Shown: positions 45,995 through 58,469 of the stretch, piece by piece
Layout: each line of letters opens with the position of its first letter
Position numbering within the stretch: position 1 is the first letter of the stretch
Origin: Primulina eburnea
Lineage: Eukaryota; Streptophyta; Magnoliopsida; Lamiales; Gesneriaceae
DNA length: 64,000 nucleotides
Direction of reading: 5' to 3'
Assembly: GCF_022965805.1 (NCBI RefSeq)
Contig: NC_133117.1
Span: 7,526,183-7,590,182, forward strand
Notes under the pieces: model-generated
Databases searched by the model: none
What the model saw: the letters and a program-made list of their open reading frames with translations, nothing else
Told to the model about the DNA's origin: nothing
Position numbers and translations under genes: made by a program

Positions 45995-47753
45995 TCAGGT
46001 CTGGAGGAAGGGTACCATAGACAAAAAATTTGTAATATCAGCAAACCTAGGAATTACAGTGTTTACCTCAAAGAGTTGCTCATCCGGAAAAGTTTCCTGT
46101 ATAGATCCCTCTTCTTTCTTCTCCTCCAACTCAAGTCTCGACAAATGATCAGCTACTTGATTCTCACTACCTTTTTTATCCTTGACCTCGAAGTCAAATT
46201 CTTGTAGTAGCAAAATCCACCTTATCAAGCGTGGTTTTGCATCTTTCTTGGCAAAAAGGTAGCGAATAGCTGCATGGTCAGTGAAAACGATTACCTTTGT
46301 GCCAATCAAATAAGGCCTGAATTTGTCGAAGGCAAACACTACTGCAAGCATCTCTTTCTCAGTCGTAGTTTAATTCTGCTGAGCAGCATCCATTGTGCGG
46401 CTTGCGTAGTAGATCGCCCTAAACATCTTGTCCCTTCTTTGGCCTAAGACCGCGCCCACTGCATAATCACTTGCATCACACATTAGTTCAAAGGGCTCTT
46501 TCCAGTCCGGCACTATCATTATCGATGCGGTCACCAATGCCATTTTAATCTTCTCGAATGCCTGCAAAAAATCATCATCAAATATAAAAGTCGACTCTTT
46601 TTCAAGCAAGTTACACAGGGGTTTAGTAATTTTGGAAAAGTCTCGAATAAATCTACGATAGAACCCCGCATGTCCGAGAAAACTCCGTATTCCTTTGATG
46701 TTCTTTGGTGGGGGAAGTTTTTCGATCACAATGACTTTAGCTCGGTCCACCTCTAAACCCTTAGACGACACTTTATGTCCGAGAACAATACCCTCTTGGA
46801 CCATAAAGTGACACTTCTCCCAATTAAGAACTAGGTTCTTATCCTGGCATCTCTGCAAAACGAGGGATAAGTTATGTAAACAATGATCAAACGACGAACC
46901 GAATACCGAAAAGTCGTCCATGAAGACTTCCATTATTTCCTCCACCATGTCTGAAAAAATGGCCATCATACACCTTTGGAAAGTGGCAGGTGCATTGCAT
47001 AGCCCAAACGGCATTCTCCGAAAAGCAAACGTGCCATAGGGACACGTGAAAGTAGTCTTCTCCTGATCTTCTGGCGCTATAGCAATTTAGTTATATCCTG
47101 AATATCCATCTAAAAAACAATAATGGCAATAGCCAACAAGTCTATCAAGCATTTGATCAATAAAAGGCAATGGAAAATGATCTTTACATGGGGCATTATT
47201 TAAATTTCTATAATCAATACATACCCGCCAGCCAGTTACAGTGCGAGTAGAAATCAGTTCATCATTTTTGTTTTTAACCACAGTTATTCCACCCTTTTTC
47301 GGTACAACTTGTACAGGAGACACCCAACTACTATCAGAAATGGCATAAATCACACCAGCATTTAGTAATTTCAGTACCTCGTTTTTCACAACCTCTTTCA
47401 TTGCTTGGGTTCAACCTCCTCTGTTGGTCCACATAAGGAGTATACGACTCCTTCATCAAAATTTTATGCATGCATATAGTGGGGCTAATTCCCCTAATAT
47501 CAGAAATCGACCATCCTAAAGTAGCTTTAAATTTCCTCAATACTCTCAATAATTTATCTTTTTCAGTACAAGTAAGAGAGGAAGAGATGATTACCGGATA
47601 TGTCGACTTGTCACCTAAAAATGCATAACATAAGTGGCTTGGCAGTTCCTTCAAGTCAGGAGAAGGTGCTTTTACCTCGATTCTCTCATTTATATCCAAC
47701 TCTTCAGGCGGTGCATTTTTCCTCCTGTCCTTCTGCAGTGCTTCAAGAGCCAC
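45995..47753 (-). pseudogene. Reverse transcriptase and RNase H of G2
   Basis: 47753-47334 holds the pol leader (LKELPSHLCYAFLGD) and part of the fingers. A shift leads to 47401-47087 (VVPKKGG, WRVCIDYRNLN, LDGYSGYN), then after a stop 47014-46370 with MPFGLCNAPATFQRCM, the active site VFMDDFSVFG, GHKVSSKGLEVD and FLGHAGFYRRFI. RNase H starts MCDASDYAVGAVL and continues at 46351-45995 with [22 protein letters not shown]. Single stops at 47087 and 46370 and one shift are the only breaks, so this was recently functional. Confidence 0.92.
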
Positions 47754-47862
47754 TCATTGCTCTTTCACTTCCCAAGTTTCTTCATCAACAGTCCCAACAG
47801 CACCTATCAAACAGCTTTCCAAAGGATCCTAGTTCCTGCACAATCAATGGTCATACATGAGT

Positions 47863-48677
47863 CTAAACATCAATGATTTTACAGGTTCTTACCTCATTTG
47901 ACTCCTTCATGGCGTGGTAGATATTGAAAATGACAGCTTCTCCGCCAACTCTCAAGGTGAGTTCACCCTTATGCACATTTATTAATGCCCTTCCGGTTGC
48001 CAGAAACGGTCTCCCGAAAATTAATGGAACATCATGATCCTCTTCCATATCTAAAATCACGAAGTCAGCAGGAAAAATAAATTTATCCACTTTTACCAGT
48101 ACATCCTCGACGATCCCACGTGGATACGTGAGACTTCTGTCCGCAAGCTGCAAGGTGATCGTGGTTGGTTTAACCTCTCCAAGCTCCAATTCCCTGTAAA
48201 TAGAAAATGGCATCAAATTAATACTCGCTCCTAAATCACATAAGGCTTTACTACATTTAGAACCACCAATAAAGCAAGGAATAGTAAAACTCCCTGGATC
48301 TTTTAGTTTCTGTGGTAGCTTCTTCTGCAATATGGCGCTGCACTCTTCAGTAAGGTTCACAGTCTCAAACTCCTGCATCTTCCTCTTCTTAAACATCACA
48401 TCTTTGATAAACTTTGCATAATTCGGATTTGCTCCAAAGCATCAGCAAATGGTATGTTGATGTGTATCTTCTTAAAAATCTCCAAAAATTTTGCAAACTG
48501 ATCATCCAATTTCTTCTTTTTGAATCTCTGAGGGTATGGAAGGGTCGGTTTATAAACTGGAGGTCGCTCAACTTCAACTTCTGTCTTGGATTCATCAGTT
48601 TTACCTTCTTCAACTATATTTTCACTTTCCACTCTCTCTTTAAGAATTTGTACATCCAATTCCTTTCCACTCCTCAA
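47863..48677 (-). pseudogene. Aspartic protease of G2
   Basis: 48677-48396 has the leader YPQRFKKKKLDDQFAKFLEI and INIPFADALEQI, then a shift near 48425. 48399-47863 has KALCDLGASINLMPFS, the DLGAS active site of Athila proteases, and PLIFGRPFLATGRALI. It is close to the protease of G1. Confidence 0.9.
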
Positions 48678-48890
48678 AGTGACTGCCTTGCACTGCTCTT
48701 TTGGGTTAACCTCGCTGTTACTAGGAAATTGATTCCCTATTCTGATCTCTCAATGCGGTAGCCAACTGTCCAATTTGAGTCTCCAAAGATTTCATTGTGG
48801 CACCCATATTTCCCATGTGAGTCTCCATATTGTCAAGGCGAGATTCAGTCCGTGCCATCCTCTTGCAGGACTCAGCAACAAATGTTCCTA

Positions 48891-50002
48891 CTAAATCCTC
48901 AAACGAAGGTTTCCCTTCCCCTTTGATGTATTGAACCCCGGTGGAGGATTCAACACATTCTTATTATTTGCATAAGAAAAATTTTCATGATTTCTTAATC
49001 CTGGATGATAAGTATTAGGGGGAGGGTTACCTCGATATCCTCCAAATCCTCCAAAATTTCTGTTGTTGACGTACTGAGCTTCTTCAGGAATAGATTTTTC
49101 TTCAGCAACAGTTGATGGAATCTCAGTTTCTGATATGATCCCTTTGTTCATAGCTGCAAGTTGTGTGGTCAGTGCTGATACCTGTGCAGTGAGTGACGTA
49201 ATGGGATCCACAGCATAAACTCCAGCTGTCCTTTTTACTCCTGCCCTTTGTGACGGCCACTGGTAGCTATTTATTGTCATCTGTTCGAGCAAGTCATAAG
49301 CTTGCTCAGGAGATTTGGCAAAGATCGTGCCACCAGCTGCAGCATCCACTGTTCCTCTTGGTTGCCCATTTAGACCGTTGTAGAATAATTCAATCTGCAC
49401 CCAGTCTTCGAAGCCACGGTTTGGGCACTTTCTCAACAACTCCTTGTATCTTTCCCATGCCTCATACAATTGTTCAAAATCAATCTGCCTGAACGTGCTA
49501 ATCTCAATCTTCAACTGTGCAGACTTTGCAGGGGGAAAGTATTTTGCCAGAAATTTTGTCGCCAGCTCCTGCCATGTCGTGATACTTCCCAAGGGAAGCA
49601 ATTGGAGCCATCCTCGAGATTGATCCCTAAGAGAAAACGGAAACAAACGCAGTCTAATAATATCATTAGGAACGTTATCTCCAAGAAGGTTCTCAGATGG
49701 ACGTGAGGATCAGAGGTGGCTGTCCCAGCAAACTGGTTTTGCTGAACCATATTGATTTAAGCTGGCTTCAATTCAAAATTATTGACGTTGATTGTCCCTC
49801 TTGCAATACCAGAGTAATGATTGTTGATCACTGGTCGGAAGTGATCTCTTATAGGAATCGCCTCTGGTTGGGCGTGTCTGTCATTGTCTCTGTTCTCAGC
49901 CATTGCTTGGATCTCTTCTCTTCTTGCTTTTCTTAATCTTCTTGCAGTTCTTTCGATCTCCGGATCAAAAATAAGCATGTCAGGGCTTTGCGATCTTAGC
50001 AT
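48891..50002 (-). pseudogene. Gag of G2
   Basis: 50002-49757 holds the N-terminus with FDPEIERTARRLRKARREE and NVNNFELKPA followed by a stop. After a shift near 49650 the frame 49646-48891 has MFPFSLRDQSRGWLQLLP, TWQELATKFLAKYFPP and LYEAWERYKELLRKCP of the capsid domain, then Q/A-rich and glycine-rich regions. No zinc knuckle is visible, unlike the gag of G1. Confidence 0.88.
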
Positions 50003-50121
50003 ACACTGTCAGGCAGAAAAAATGAAAAACTCAATCAATATAAAATAAAATAAAAATAAAAGCTCTAAATTAAAATCTAGACTAATTGGTAACAATACTG
50101 ATATAAATTCAAATTTGATAC

Positions 50122-50139
50122 TCCCCGGCAATGGCGCCA
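50122..50139 (-). promoter_or_regulatory. Primer-binding site of G2 (tRNA-Asp type)
   Basis: TGGCGCCATTGCCGGGGA on the minus strand, with one difference from the site in G1. Confidence 0.8.
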
Positions 50140-50145
50140 AAAACT

Positions 50146-51457
50146 TGTTGCGAGTTTTCACTACCGCAAGTGTAATGGTGTCAAGTTTTAGTACTGGTTA
50201 GAGTACAGATATCGATCCCACGAGGAGTGTGTATAAAAATGTATATCAGTGCTCGTAATTAAAATAGTCTCAACTTTATTTAGAAAAATCAAATAAAAGG
50301 TTGGTTTGTTTGAAACAATTAAAAAGCGACTAAACAATAAATTAATTAAATCACCGAATTGAGAGATAATTATGAGAGAAGATATCTAGAGAAATGATTT
50401 CACAAAGTTACCGCGATAATTATTAACAATTGAATTTATATTCCTGAATTCCAATCATTTAATGGTCAAGAACACTTAGATTGTTTTATTCCCCCTTTCC
50501 CAAGTGACAAATAACTTTATCTATCAACTTCGATTCAATTGTTCCTAATTAGAATCTAAGTTTCATAGATAAATGCAAACAATGTTCTTACTAAGCCTTG
50601 CTAAAGTTATACGCCTTCCGAATGCTATAAACATTTAACGATGTGTTATAATGATCTATAATTCTAGTCCCTCTCCCGAGTTGTAGAATTAACCAAACAA
50701 CAGACAATTTATGGCAAGCAAATTGCAGTGCAGTAAACACAGAGAACACAAGTAACATAAAATGGAATTCAATCCTATAAAATAACCATGTCAAATCATC
50801 GTGTCCACAAAGCTACATCATTCTCTAGAATGGGAGATTAGTTCATCACGAAATCGAAATACAAATGGCGCATACTCAAAGTTTTAGACATTGACATATG
50901 AGAAAATAGAAATGCAAAAGACAGATAACAAATCCGAAGTGTCATCTCTGTCCCAGATTCGTCGCTCTTCGTTTTTGTAATCGATCTTTGCGTGTCGTGC
51001 CTTCGTCTCGCCTTCGCTCCGAGTCTTCCCTCTGTATTTTCGTCCAAAACGGCGTGTCTCCCTTCTGACCTAGCGGCGTGCATTATATAATGATTTCTGG
51101 AACGCCGTAGTGCGCGGGTGCATGTGATATCGCGCTGCTGTGCGCGCGCTACTGTGTTTGGCCGTGCATGTGCGCGCGCGGTTGCGCGTGATCTCGCGCC
51201 GGCGCGCGCGAGCTTCTGATCATTCGCTTCTTCTGTGCGCGCACGCCTGCGCATGATGTCGCGCGGCCGCACGCACACATCTGTCCGGTGGCATGCTCAT
51301 GGTTGTGCGCTTCTTGGTCCACTTGGATTCGTGTTCGCTATTTTCTCCATTCCTGAAATGACAACAGAAACAAACCAAAAACGCATAATTCTGTTCGAAA
51401 CAAGCATAATTCCAAATGGATTCTAATATAATTTAAGTGCAAATACTGCACTTATCA
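50146..51457 (-). repeat. 5' LTR of G2
   Basis: It starts TGTTGCGAG and ends CACTTATCA on the plus strand. The GC-rich array (51105-51300) has about three units. Frames here (50838-51278) translate the LTR. Confidence 0.92.
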
Positions 51458-51462
51458 CCCTT

Positions 51463-52154
51463 ACTATCACGAAGATAGGATATCCACTAAAAGACTTTGA
51501 TCAAATACAAGATACTGCACTGACCCACTTCAGTTTGGACTTATCACTTTGCCACAACTGAAACTCTTAGTATATAACACTTTTACAGATGGTAACTGAT
51601 CTTAGCACAACCTAGAAAAACTTATCAAAGATTACACAGTGCTATTTATGTTCAAGAATGTAGCCTTGAATGCTACTTATATAACTAGTAAACGTGAGCT
51701 TTTAACTTCTGAATGTGAGTAGATATTTTTGCAGCGTAACAGCAAGTAGAATGTAATAGCTGAAATCAGTCGCTATTTCTTCGGCTGCTATCTTCGATTA
51801 TTTATAGGCTTCTCTCTCAACGGTAACATTAAAGGATATTTGAATATTCTAACCGTTGATTGCCACGTCGATATACACTGACAGTCGTACACTGCTCATT
51901 CTGAAATGCGGCGATCCACTACCAGTTGCAGGTAGTTGTACTATTTGTTGGTTGTCGCTTTTAACTGATGACGTGTACAGCTGAGATATCAGCTGGTAAA
52001 GAGTCAGTTGATGAGAATGACTGAAGAGATGTTCAGCTGAAAGAGCAGCTAGTTGTTCAGTTATAATTCAGTTGCGTCGATCAGTTGGAAAAATTCAGTT
52101 GCTTAATTCAGTTGGTTTATCTTTTTGTCAAACACCGGAATTTAGTTTCCAACA
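51463..52154 (-). repeat. 5' LTR of Sirevirus C, outer part
   Basis: It matches the right part of 29060-30030. TATAAATA (minus) is at 51799-51806. It ends TTTCCAACA before CATAT. Confidence 0.9.
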
Positions 52155-54619
52155 CATATCATATCGTAATTTTTGGTAGAGATAATGTTTCTAGCAAGTG
52201 GCCCATACATAACATGCACGTCTGATCAGACTAAACCACAGTCTACTGGGCGGTAGAGATCATCACAGCCCTTGGACTTGATATCCGTACCCATACATAA
52301 TCTTAAACCGGTCGTAAGTCACCGGGTGAAGCAATCCCATAAGCGTAATTATAACCCTGTTTTACCGAATGATTTGGATCATTCCCAGGCTCGCTGCGAC
52401 CTAATTCTAACGTGAGAAACATGCAAATAAACTTAACTTGACCAACACTTCATAATCGAACTAAAAACGAGACAATTACGCCCAAAAAATTTAGTATTCA
52501 ACCATGGCTTCGTACCAACCCGAACCAAAATTGAACCATCGTTTAGTCATGATTAAAATACTCCTAAAATACTGGAAAACATATCCCTAGAGCTGTAATA
52601 CACGAAAGTTGTGAAGGGAGGCCAAAATTGTAAAACGCTCTTTCGAGAGTCATTTTGGCACATTGCACCATAAATTCTCGTACGACCTCTAAACTTAACC
52701 AAATCACAAACGGAAAAAAACATGACCTTCCTAACTCATTGAGGTACTGTCCAGTCCAAGGCCATAGGCTAAAAGCCAACCAAGAACTCTCACGATACCT
52801 CTGAACCGCAGCAAAGCTGTTGTCCAAAGCCGTGACAGCAGCCGTGCTTTCCTTTGCGTGGTTTGGAAAACCAATTCCATTGGGGCATGAACCACCAACC
52901 AGAGTCTCTTCCCAATTTCCTAAGGTGTGGCTTGAACCACGGCTAAGGGCACTTGACCAACCACAACTGAAGCAAACACCTAGGACAACCGAAGCTTGAA
53001 ACCGAGAACACCAAACAAATTTTGTACCATGCGATGGTGTGGATCGCTTACTGCCTTGTATCGTTACAGTGGTCATATGGTCGACCATGGCTCAATCTAG
53101 ACATGATGAATTGTTATATGAACTATGGCTATGGGATAGAAGCCAACCACAATCCACCCAACACCTCAAGATCGAAACTCACACAACCAAAACAGAAAAA
53201 GAGAAGCCGAGGGACACTTGTGTTGTTTGTTTAAAAATTTCGATGGGACCATGAACGAAGCGTTGAAGGGTCATCTTGGTCACGTCCTACACATGCTAAG
53301 GAAGGGTTCTAACCATATTTACAGGCCTTAGACCAACCATGATCCGAATCTTCAACTTAGGCAACCAAAACAAGAAAATCAAGGCTTAACTTGCAACTAA
53401 GGGAAAGTTGCTGTCAAGCCTTCATCCAGCGTGTAGGGTCTTGAACTAATGGACCAACATGATCTTGACACATCCTAGTACGTGCCTAGATGCATCTTTG
53501 AGCGCCTGGAACCGAGCCAATCCCTGAAATCACAAAAACAAGCCAACTTGTGAAGAACAAGGAAGGGCCGAAAATCTGTGCAGGTTTTTTTTCGAAACAA
53601 TGTGCTGTCAAATTTCATGGTTTCGTGCTTCATGAACATAATATGATTTAAAAGTGTATATATGACTTGATTGAAGAGAACGAAACGTATAAACATACCT
53701 GGAAATTTGTTTTGAATAAAACAAATGCTACGACGAACACGGCGCAGCGGAGACGGAGTTTCTTTTCTTTCTTGTTTTTCTCTCTTGTTTTTCTTGTAAC
53801 TCACAATTTTTGGCTGTAGGTTTTCTCTGAATTTTCGAGTGAGAGGGTGAGGGAAATGCTAGGGAGGTGAAGGGGAATGTTACTAATTAAATGGGGATTT
53901 GAATGGCACACAAATCTTTCTATCCTTGATTATTTGGGAGATAAGTTAATGAGGTGATATTATGGGATTTGAGGGAGATTTAATTGGATGGGATGACCGA
54001 AATTTAGCTTAATTATTAATTGTTGGTGATTAAAAAGTAAAGAAATTATCTCCCATGAAAGGATAAGAAAAGGTGGTAATAAAGGGGAGTTGCCAATCAT
54101 GGTTAAATCTTCAAGGGGGCCGAAATCATGCTAAATAAATGGAGGAAAAATGTTGCTTAATTATGAATTTTAACTCTTCAAAGTTTTAAACACTTATTAT
54201 GTATTTTAGTGAATTAATAACTTAAATTAGGATAGTAATTTTTCTTGCATGCATGGCTAAATCTTAAATAAATTACTAACATGCATGTTAAGTTACAATT
54301 TCTTAAATAAAATAGGCCTAGATTAATTTATCCCAATTGGTTACACATTTTAATTTAGGCTTTAATTAATTATTGGACATAAAAGAACTTATTTATTACT
54401 TAAATCCAATTAATTAAATAAATAATTAAACATACTTTTACATTAAAATAAATTATTCTTTGGCTTAAATTAAATTTAGGAATATTTTCTTATTATTAAA
54501 TTTTATCTCAATACTCCAACTCCAGTCTGGCCTCGCTTATTTAACTGAAAATGTAAGACTAAACCTTTGCGGTTTAAAATAAATGATCATGACTTAACAA
54601 GTTTTAAAATGAATTAAAC

Positions 54620-55285
54620 CACTACAAGAAAATCTTAATTCAACAACACATCAAAGACAACAGTTTTTTATAAAAACCGTTGTGCTTTGTCTTTTAACAA
54701 CGGTTTTAAGAAAAACCGTTGTCGTAGGCTCAAAAACCCGCTCATAGACAACGGTTTCTTAAAAACTGTTGTCATTGATATGTCTATGACAACGGTTTTT
54801 AAAAACCGTTGTCTATTAGCGTGTTTTTTTGGGCTACGACAACGGTTTTTATTAACCGTTGTCTATTAGCTTTTTTTTTTGGGCTACGACAACGGTTTTT
54901 AAAAACCGTTGTCTATTAGCTTGTTTTTTGTTGGCCTACGACAATGGTTTTAAAAACCTTTGTCTATTATTGTGTTTTTTTCGGGCTAGAAAACCGTTGT
55001 CTATTAGCGGTTTTTTTTGAGCTACGACAAAGGTGTTTAGAAACCGTTGTCTATTAGCTTGTTTTCTGTTGGCCTACGACAACGGTTTTAAAAACTATTG
55101 TCTATTATTGTGTTTTTTTCGGGCTACGACAACGGTTTTTAAAAACCATTGTCGTTCAGCTGGTTTTATTAGAGCTACCACAATAGTGTTTTAAACCGTT
55201 GTCATTTCTTAGTGTTTTATATTGTTAACAACAACAGGTTTATAAAAACCGTTGTCGTAGAATTTTTTTCAAATAAATTGTAGTG
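54620..55285. mobile_element. CACTA-like nonautonomous element with hairpin repeats
   Basis: It starts CACTACAAGAAAAT and ends AAATTGTAGTG, an inverted CACTA terminus. Inside are about nine inverted units of ACAACGGTTTTTAAAAACCG with GACAACGG borders, spaced about 60-75 bases, separated by T-rich GGGCTACGA words. No 3-bp target duplication is apparent (AAC and TTA), so the right end could be internal to a larger element. No transposase is present. Confidence 0.65.
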
Positions 55286-55945
55286 TTATAATACACACTT
55301 GCAATAAAATGGAGATAAATCGATTACGGCGCTACGCCTCTCTCTTCCTCCCCAAAATCCCTAGCCGACGCCGCCGCTTCTCAACGCCAAGGAAGACCGG
55401 CCGACCACCGTGCGATCTACACCCACCTGATTTCCTCTCGATTTCTACATATCTCTGAAATAATTTGTTCTTCCCATTAGCAGGCTTCATGGAAATGTAG
55501 TTCTTCCTCGTTGCAGGTACCGCATTTTTTAGGTATTTTTGTATGGTTCTTCCCATTTGCTCGCTTATGTTTGTATACACAAGAATTAATATGTGCTATT
55601 TATTTGTTGGGGGTGACACGAAGATTGAATGAACTCTTTAGTTCTCTAATCTCCAATACAGGGACTGCTCTTAGTTCCAAACAGCATCTCAAGCATACAA
55701 CTCCAGATTTGAAGTAATCCCAAATTTTGATGTGAAAACATCGGAACCTCCAATTACCAAACTATAAGATTGATTGCAAGAACTTCGAGCATCAGCTCAG
55801 TAGTGTGTCTCAGCAGGTTACACTAATGTTCTCTTTGATTTTGCAATTGCTACTATTAAAGATTGTAACTTGATAAACGTGGCCATATTTTTAATTAAAT
55901 TCTGAAAATTTTAATCTATGTGGTTGTTGATGATGTTTTTCTATG
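55286..55945 (+). other. Exon-like, possibly captured host sequence
   Basis: A locally GC-rich part (55327-55445, with CTCTCTCTTCCTCCCC, CCCTAGCCGACGCCGCC and GACCGGCCGACC) resembles the 5' UTR and first exon of a plant gene. A later stretch, 55662-55816, lies between a CAG and a GTTAC, like an internal exon, and reads without clear domain. I cannot name a source gene. The frames 55332-55580 (minus) and 55511-55717 are not supported as genes. Confidence 0.3.
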
Positions 55946-56406
55946 TTTAATCATCTAACAACCATTGGAGTACTTAAAGGATTTGATTTATCCATATTAA
56001 AACATTTAAGGACATTTTCTGTATAATTTAACTGGTCAACAAATATTGCACATTCTTTTTGTTCAATTTGCAAACCCAGTCAATACTTTGTTTTTCCAAG
56101 GTTCTTCATTTCAAATTCTTCCTTCAAGTACGACACAACTTCTTGAATTTCCTTATTCGTTCCAATGATGTTTAAATCATCAACATATACAACAATAATT
56201 ATGCATCCGGATGTTGTTTTATTAATGAAAACCCAAGGAAATATTGTTTACATATAACTTTTTCATTAAGTGTTCACTTAGCCGATTTTACAACATTCGG
56301 CCGGATTGCTTTGACACATATAATGATCTTTGCAATTTCACTGAATAACATTATCTGGGTTTTGAACTTTGTGCTTCATGCATCTTAAATCCTTCAAGGA
56401 TGTTCA

Positions 56407-56482
<76 letters not shown>

Positions 56483-56990
56483 TATATATATACACACACA
56501 TTACTATCAATTCATCCGTATAAGTAAGCTGTGATAACATTTATAAGAAGCATTTATAATTTTTCAGATACCGCCAAACTAATCAAAAACCGAAACGTAA
56601 TTGCAACCATAACAGGAGAATATGTTTCTTCATAATCAATTACAGGCCTTTGAGAAAAATCTTGCGCAACATGTCGAGTTTTATATCTTAATATTTCATT
56701 TTTCTCATTTCGCTTTCAAATAAAGAGCCATTTGTACCTAACAGGTTTTACACCTTCAGGTGTAAGGATTATAGACCGAAAAATGTTACGTTTATTTAAC
56801 GAATCCAATTCAACCTGGATAGCATCTTTCCATTTTATCCGATCCTGTCGATTTTTACATTCACCAAAAGATTTTGGTTCATGATCTTCATTATCATTAA
56901 TGATGTCCAATGCCACATTGTAAGAAAATATCTCATCAATTTCTTTTATATATCTTCGGTTCCATATTTTTCCAGTATTAATATAATTGA
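55946..56990 (-). pseudogene. Reverse transcriptase, first part (element A)
   Basis: The minus strand shows KWKDAIQVELDSLNKRNIF (56916-56716), the active site VVYVDDLNIIGT (YVDD codons at 56176-56187), then FEMKNLGKTKY, a stop, LGLQIE, and FNMDKSNPLSTPMVV near 55980-56010. The thumb follows at 28560 across the insertions. An (AT)n run at 56411-56495 has expanded inside the domain. Confidence 0.85.
56411..56495. repeat. (AT)n microsatellite
   Basis: About 40 AT units within the decayed reverse transcriptase of element A. Confidence 0.95.
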
Positions 56991-57144
56991 TAGAGATTTC
57001 ACGATTCTCATCAATTTTTGGTTCTAACAGAACATTTTCATCATCATATATTTCTACCGAAATATCATTCTCTATTTTGTGATCATCTTGTTGCCCTATG
57101 ATTTTTCTTTTTCGAGGATTTTTATCCTTGAAACCGATTGGCCT

Positions 57145-58460
57145 TCAACGCTTCAACCGTTTAATGACATCATAAGTATCTTCAATTTGTTTCTTTGGAA
57201 TTTCAATTCGAGCATAGGCATTTACAGGATCTATATATGATTTGGTTACCTTTTTGGTGTCTGCAAATGCATCTGGTATCTGATTTGCTATTCTTTGCAA
57301 GTGTACAATTTGATGTACATTCTTTTTACATTGTTTAATTCTTGGATCCAAATATAACAATGATGATGTATACCATGTAGTTTCTTTTTCGATATGTTTC
57401 TTTTCTCTCCCTAATATTGAGAAGATTTCCTCATTAAAATGACAATCAGCAATACGTGTTGTAAATACGTCGCCTGTATGAGGTTCAAGATATCGAATTA
57501 TTGATGGGTTATCATAACTAACATAAATTCCGATCTTTCTTTGAGGTCCCATTTTTGTTCGTTGAGGCGGTGTAATAGACACATATACCATACATTCAAA
57601 AATTCTCAAATGAGAAATGTCTAGTTCTTTACCAAAGGCAAGCTGCAATGGGGAATATTTATGATATGCACTTGGTCTGATACGAATTAATGCAGCAGCA
57701 TGTAAAATTGCATGTCCCCATATAGAAACATGGAGTTTTGTTTTCATAATCATTGGTCTAGCAATCATTTGTAAACGTTTAATCAACGATTCAACTAATC
57801 CATTTTGTGTATGTACATGAGCAACATAATGATTCTCATTGACATACAATAATCATTGAAAGTCCGGGAAGTAAATTCACCAGCATTATCAAGTCTAATT
57901 TTCTTGATTGTGTGATTGGAAAAATGATTCCATAATTTTTTATTTCAGAAAGTAATCTTGCAAAGGCAACATTCCAAGTTGATAATAAACATATATGTGA
58001 TCATCTCCTGGAGGAATCGATCAATACCATAAAATATCTAAATAATCCACATGGTGGATGAATTGGACCACAAATATTACCCTGAATACGTTCAAGAAAC
58101 ATGGGTGATTCAGTTTGGATTTTAGCTGGTGATGATCTTATAATAAGTTTTCCATGAGAACATGCTTTGCATTGAAACTTATTATTTTGAAAGATCTTCA
58201 GGTATTTCAGCGGATGACCATATGTATTTTCTATAATTTCATCATTGTTGAACCAGGATGTTCTAATCGATCATGCCAATTAATCAGTATTAGAGAATTA
58301 TCAACTACCATGTTTGATTCAATTGGATTTATATATGTATAATGCAATCCAATAGGGAGCATTGGTAGTTTTTCAAGTACATATTTTTTTTTCTTGATTT
58401 ATATGTGGTAAGACACATATATTTCTCATTTTCTTCATTTATTGTCTGAGTATCATACCC
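57145..58460 (-). pseudogene. Integrase of element A
   Basis: 57849-57145 has HVHTQNGLVESLIKRLQ, carrying the catalytic glutamate, the ISHLRIFECMVYV and PQRKIGIYVSYDNPSIIRYL modules and the region leading to the polymerase. Upstream the minus strand has RLDNAGEFTSRTFNDY (57880-57930), with the second catalytic aspartate, in another frame. The remaining part to 58460 is fragmented by stops. Confidence 0.8.
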
Positions 58461-58469
58461 ATGAGAATA

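Larger units (their letters stand above)
39543..51457 (-). mobile_element. Athila-type Ty3/gypsy element G2
   Basis: Ends are TG...CA with perfect duplication CCCTT. The LTRs are 1442 bp (3') and 1312 bp (5'). The primer-binding site is the tRNA-Asp type and a GGGGGG purine tract adjoins the 3' LTR. Gag, protease, reverse transcriptase, RNase H, integrase and an extra ORF occur in that order on the minus strand, as in Athila. A few shifts and stops break the frames, but every domain is present. It inserted into the 5' LTR of Sirevirus C, so it is the youngest layer of this nest. Confidence 0.95.
29060..52154 (-). mobile_element. Sirevirus-type Ty1/copia element C with nested Athila element
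   Basis: Ends are TG...CA with perfect duplication CATAT (29055-29059 and 52155-52159). Without the nested G2 element it is about 11.2 kb. On the minus strand the order is LTR, primer-binding site, gag, protease, integrase, reverse transcriptase, RNase H, a gap with an antisense ORF, the extra ORF, purine tract, LTR. The long interior, CX2CX4HX4C gag, protease WYLDSGCSCHMTG and downstream extra ORF fit the Sirevirus (Maximus/SIRE) lineage. Stops and shifts in gag, integrase, polymerase and extra ORF show it is no longer autonomous. Confidence 0.92.
28561..54619. mobile_element. LTR-like sequence E (chromovirus type), split by Sirevirus C
   Basis: The left part, 28561-29059, starts TGTAGAGGCCC at the point where the copia polymerase of element A is cut. 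The right part is 52160-54619. Both are noncoding and, joined, resemble the solo LTR at 25311-28202 in plan, including a GAGTCTAAAGACTC palindrome (28877-28890) and a CCGGTCGTAAG/CCGGGTGAAGC portion (52310-52335). The right end and target duplication were not found. Frames inside, such as 52564-53088 and 53475-53804, have no domain. Confidence 0.5.

Noticed and set aside
52564..53088. 174-residue minus-strand frame in LTR-like sequence E
   Set aside because: No domain, low-complexity composition and location within noncoding LTR-like sequence.
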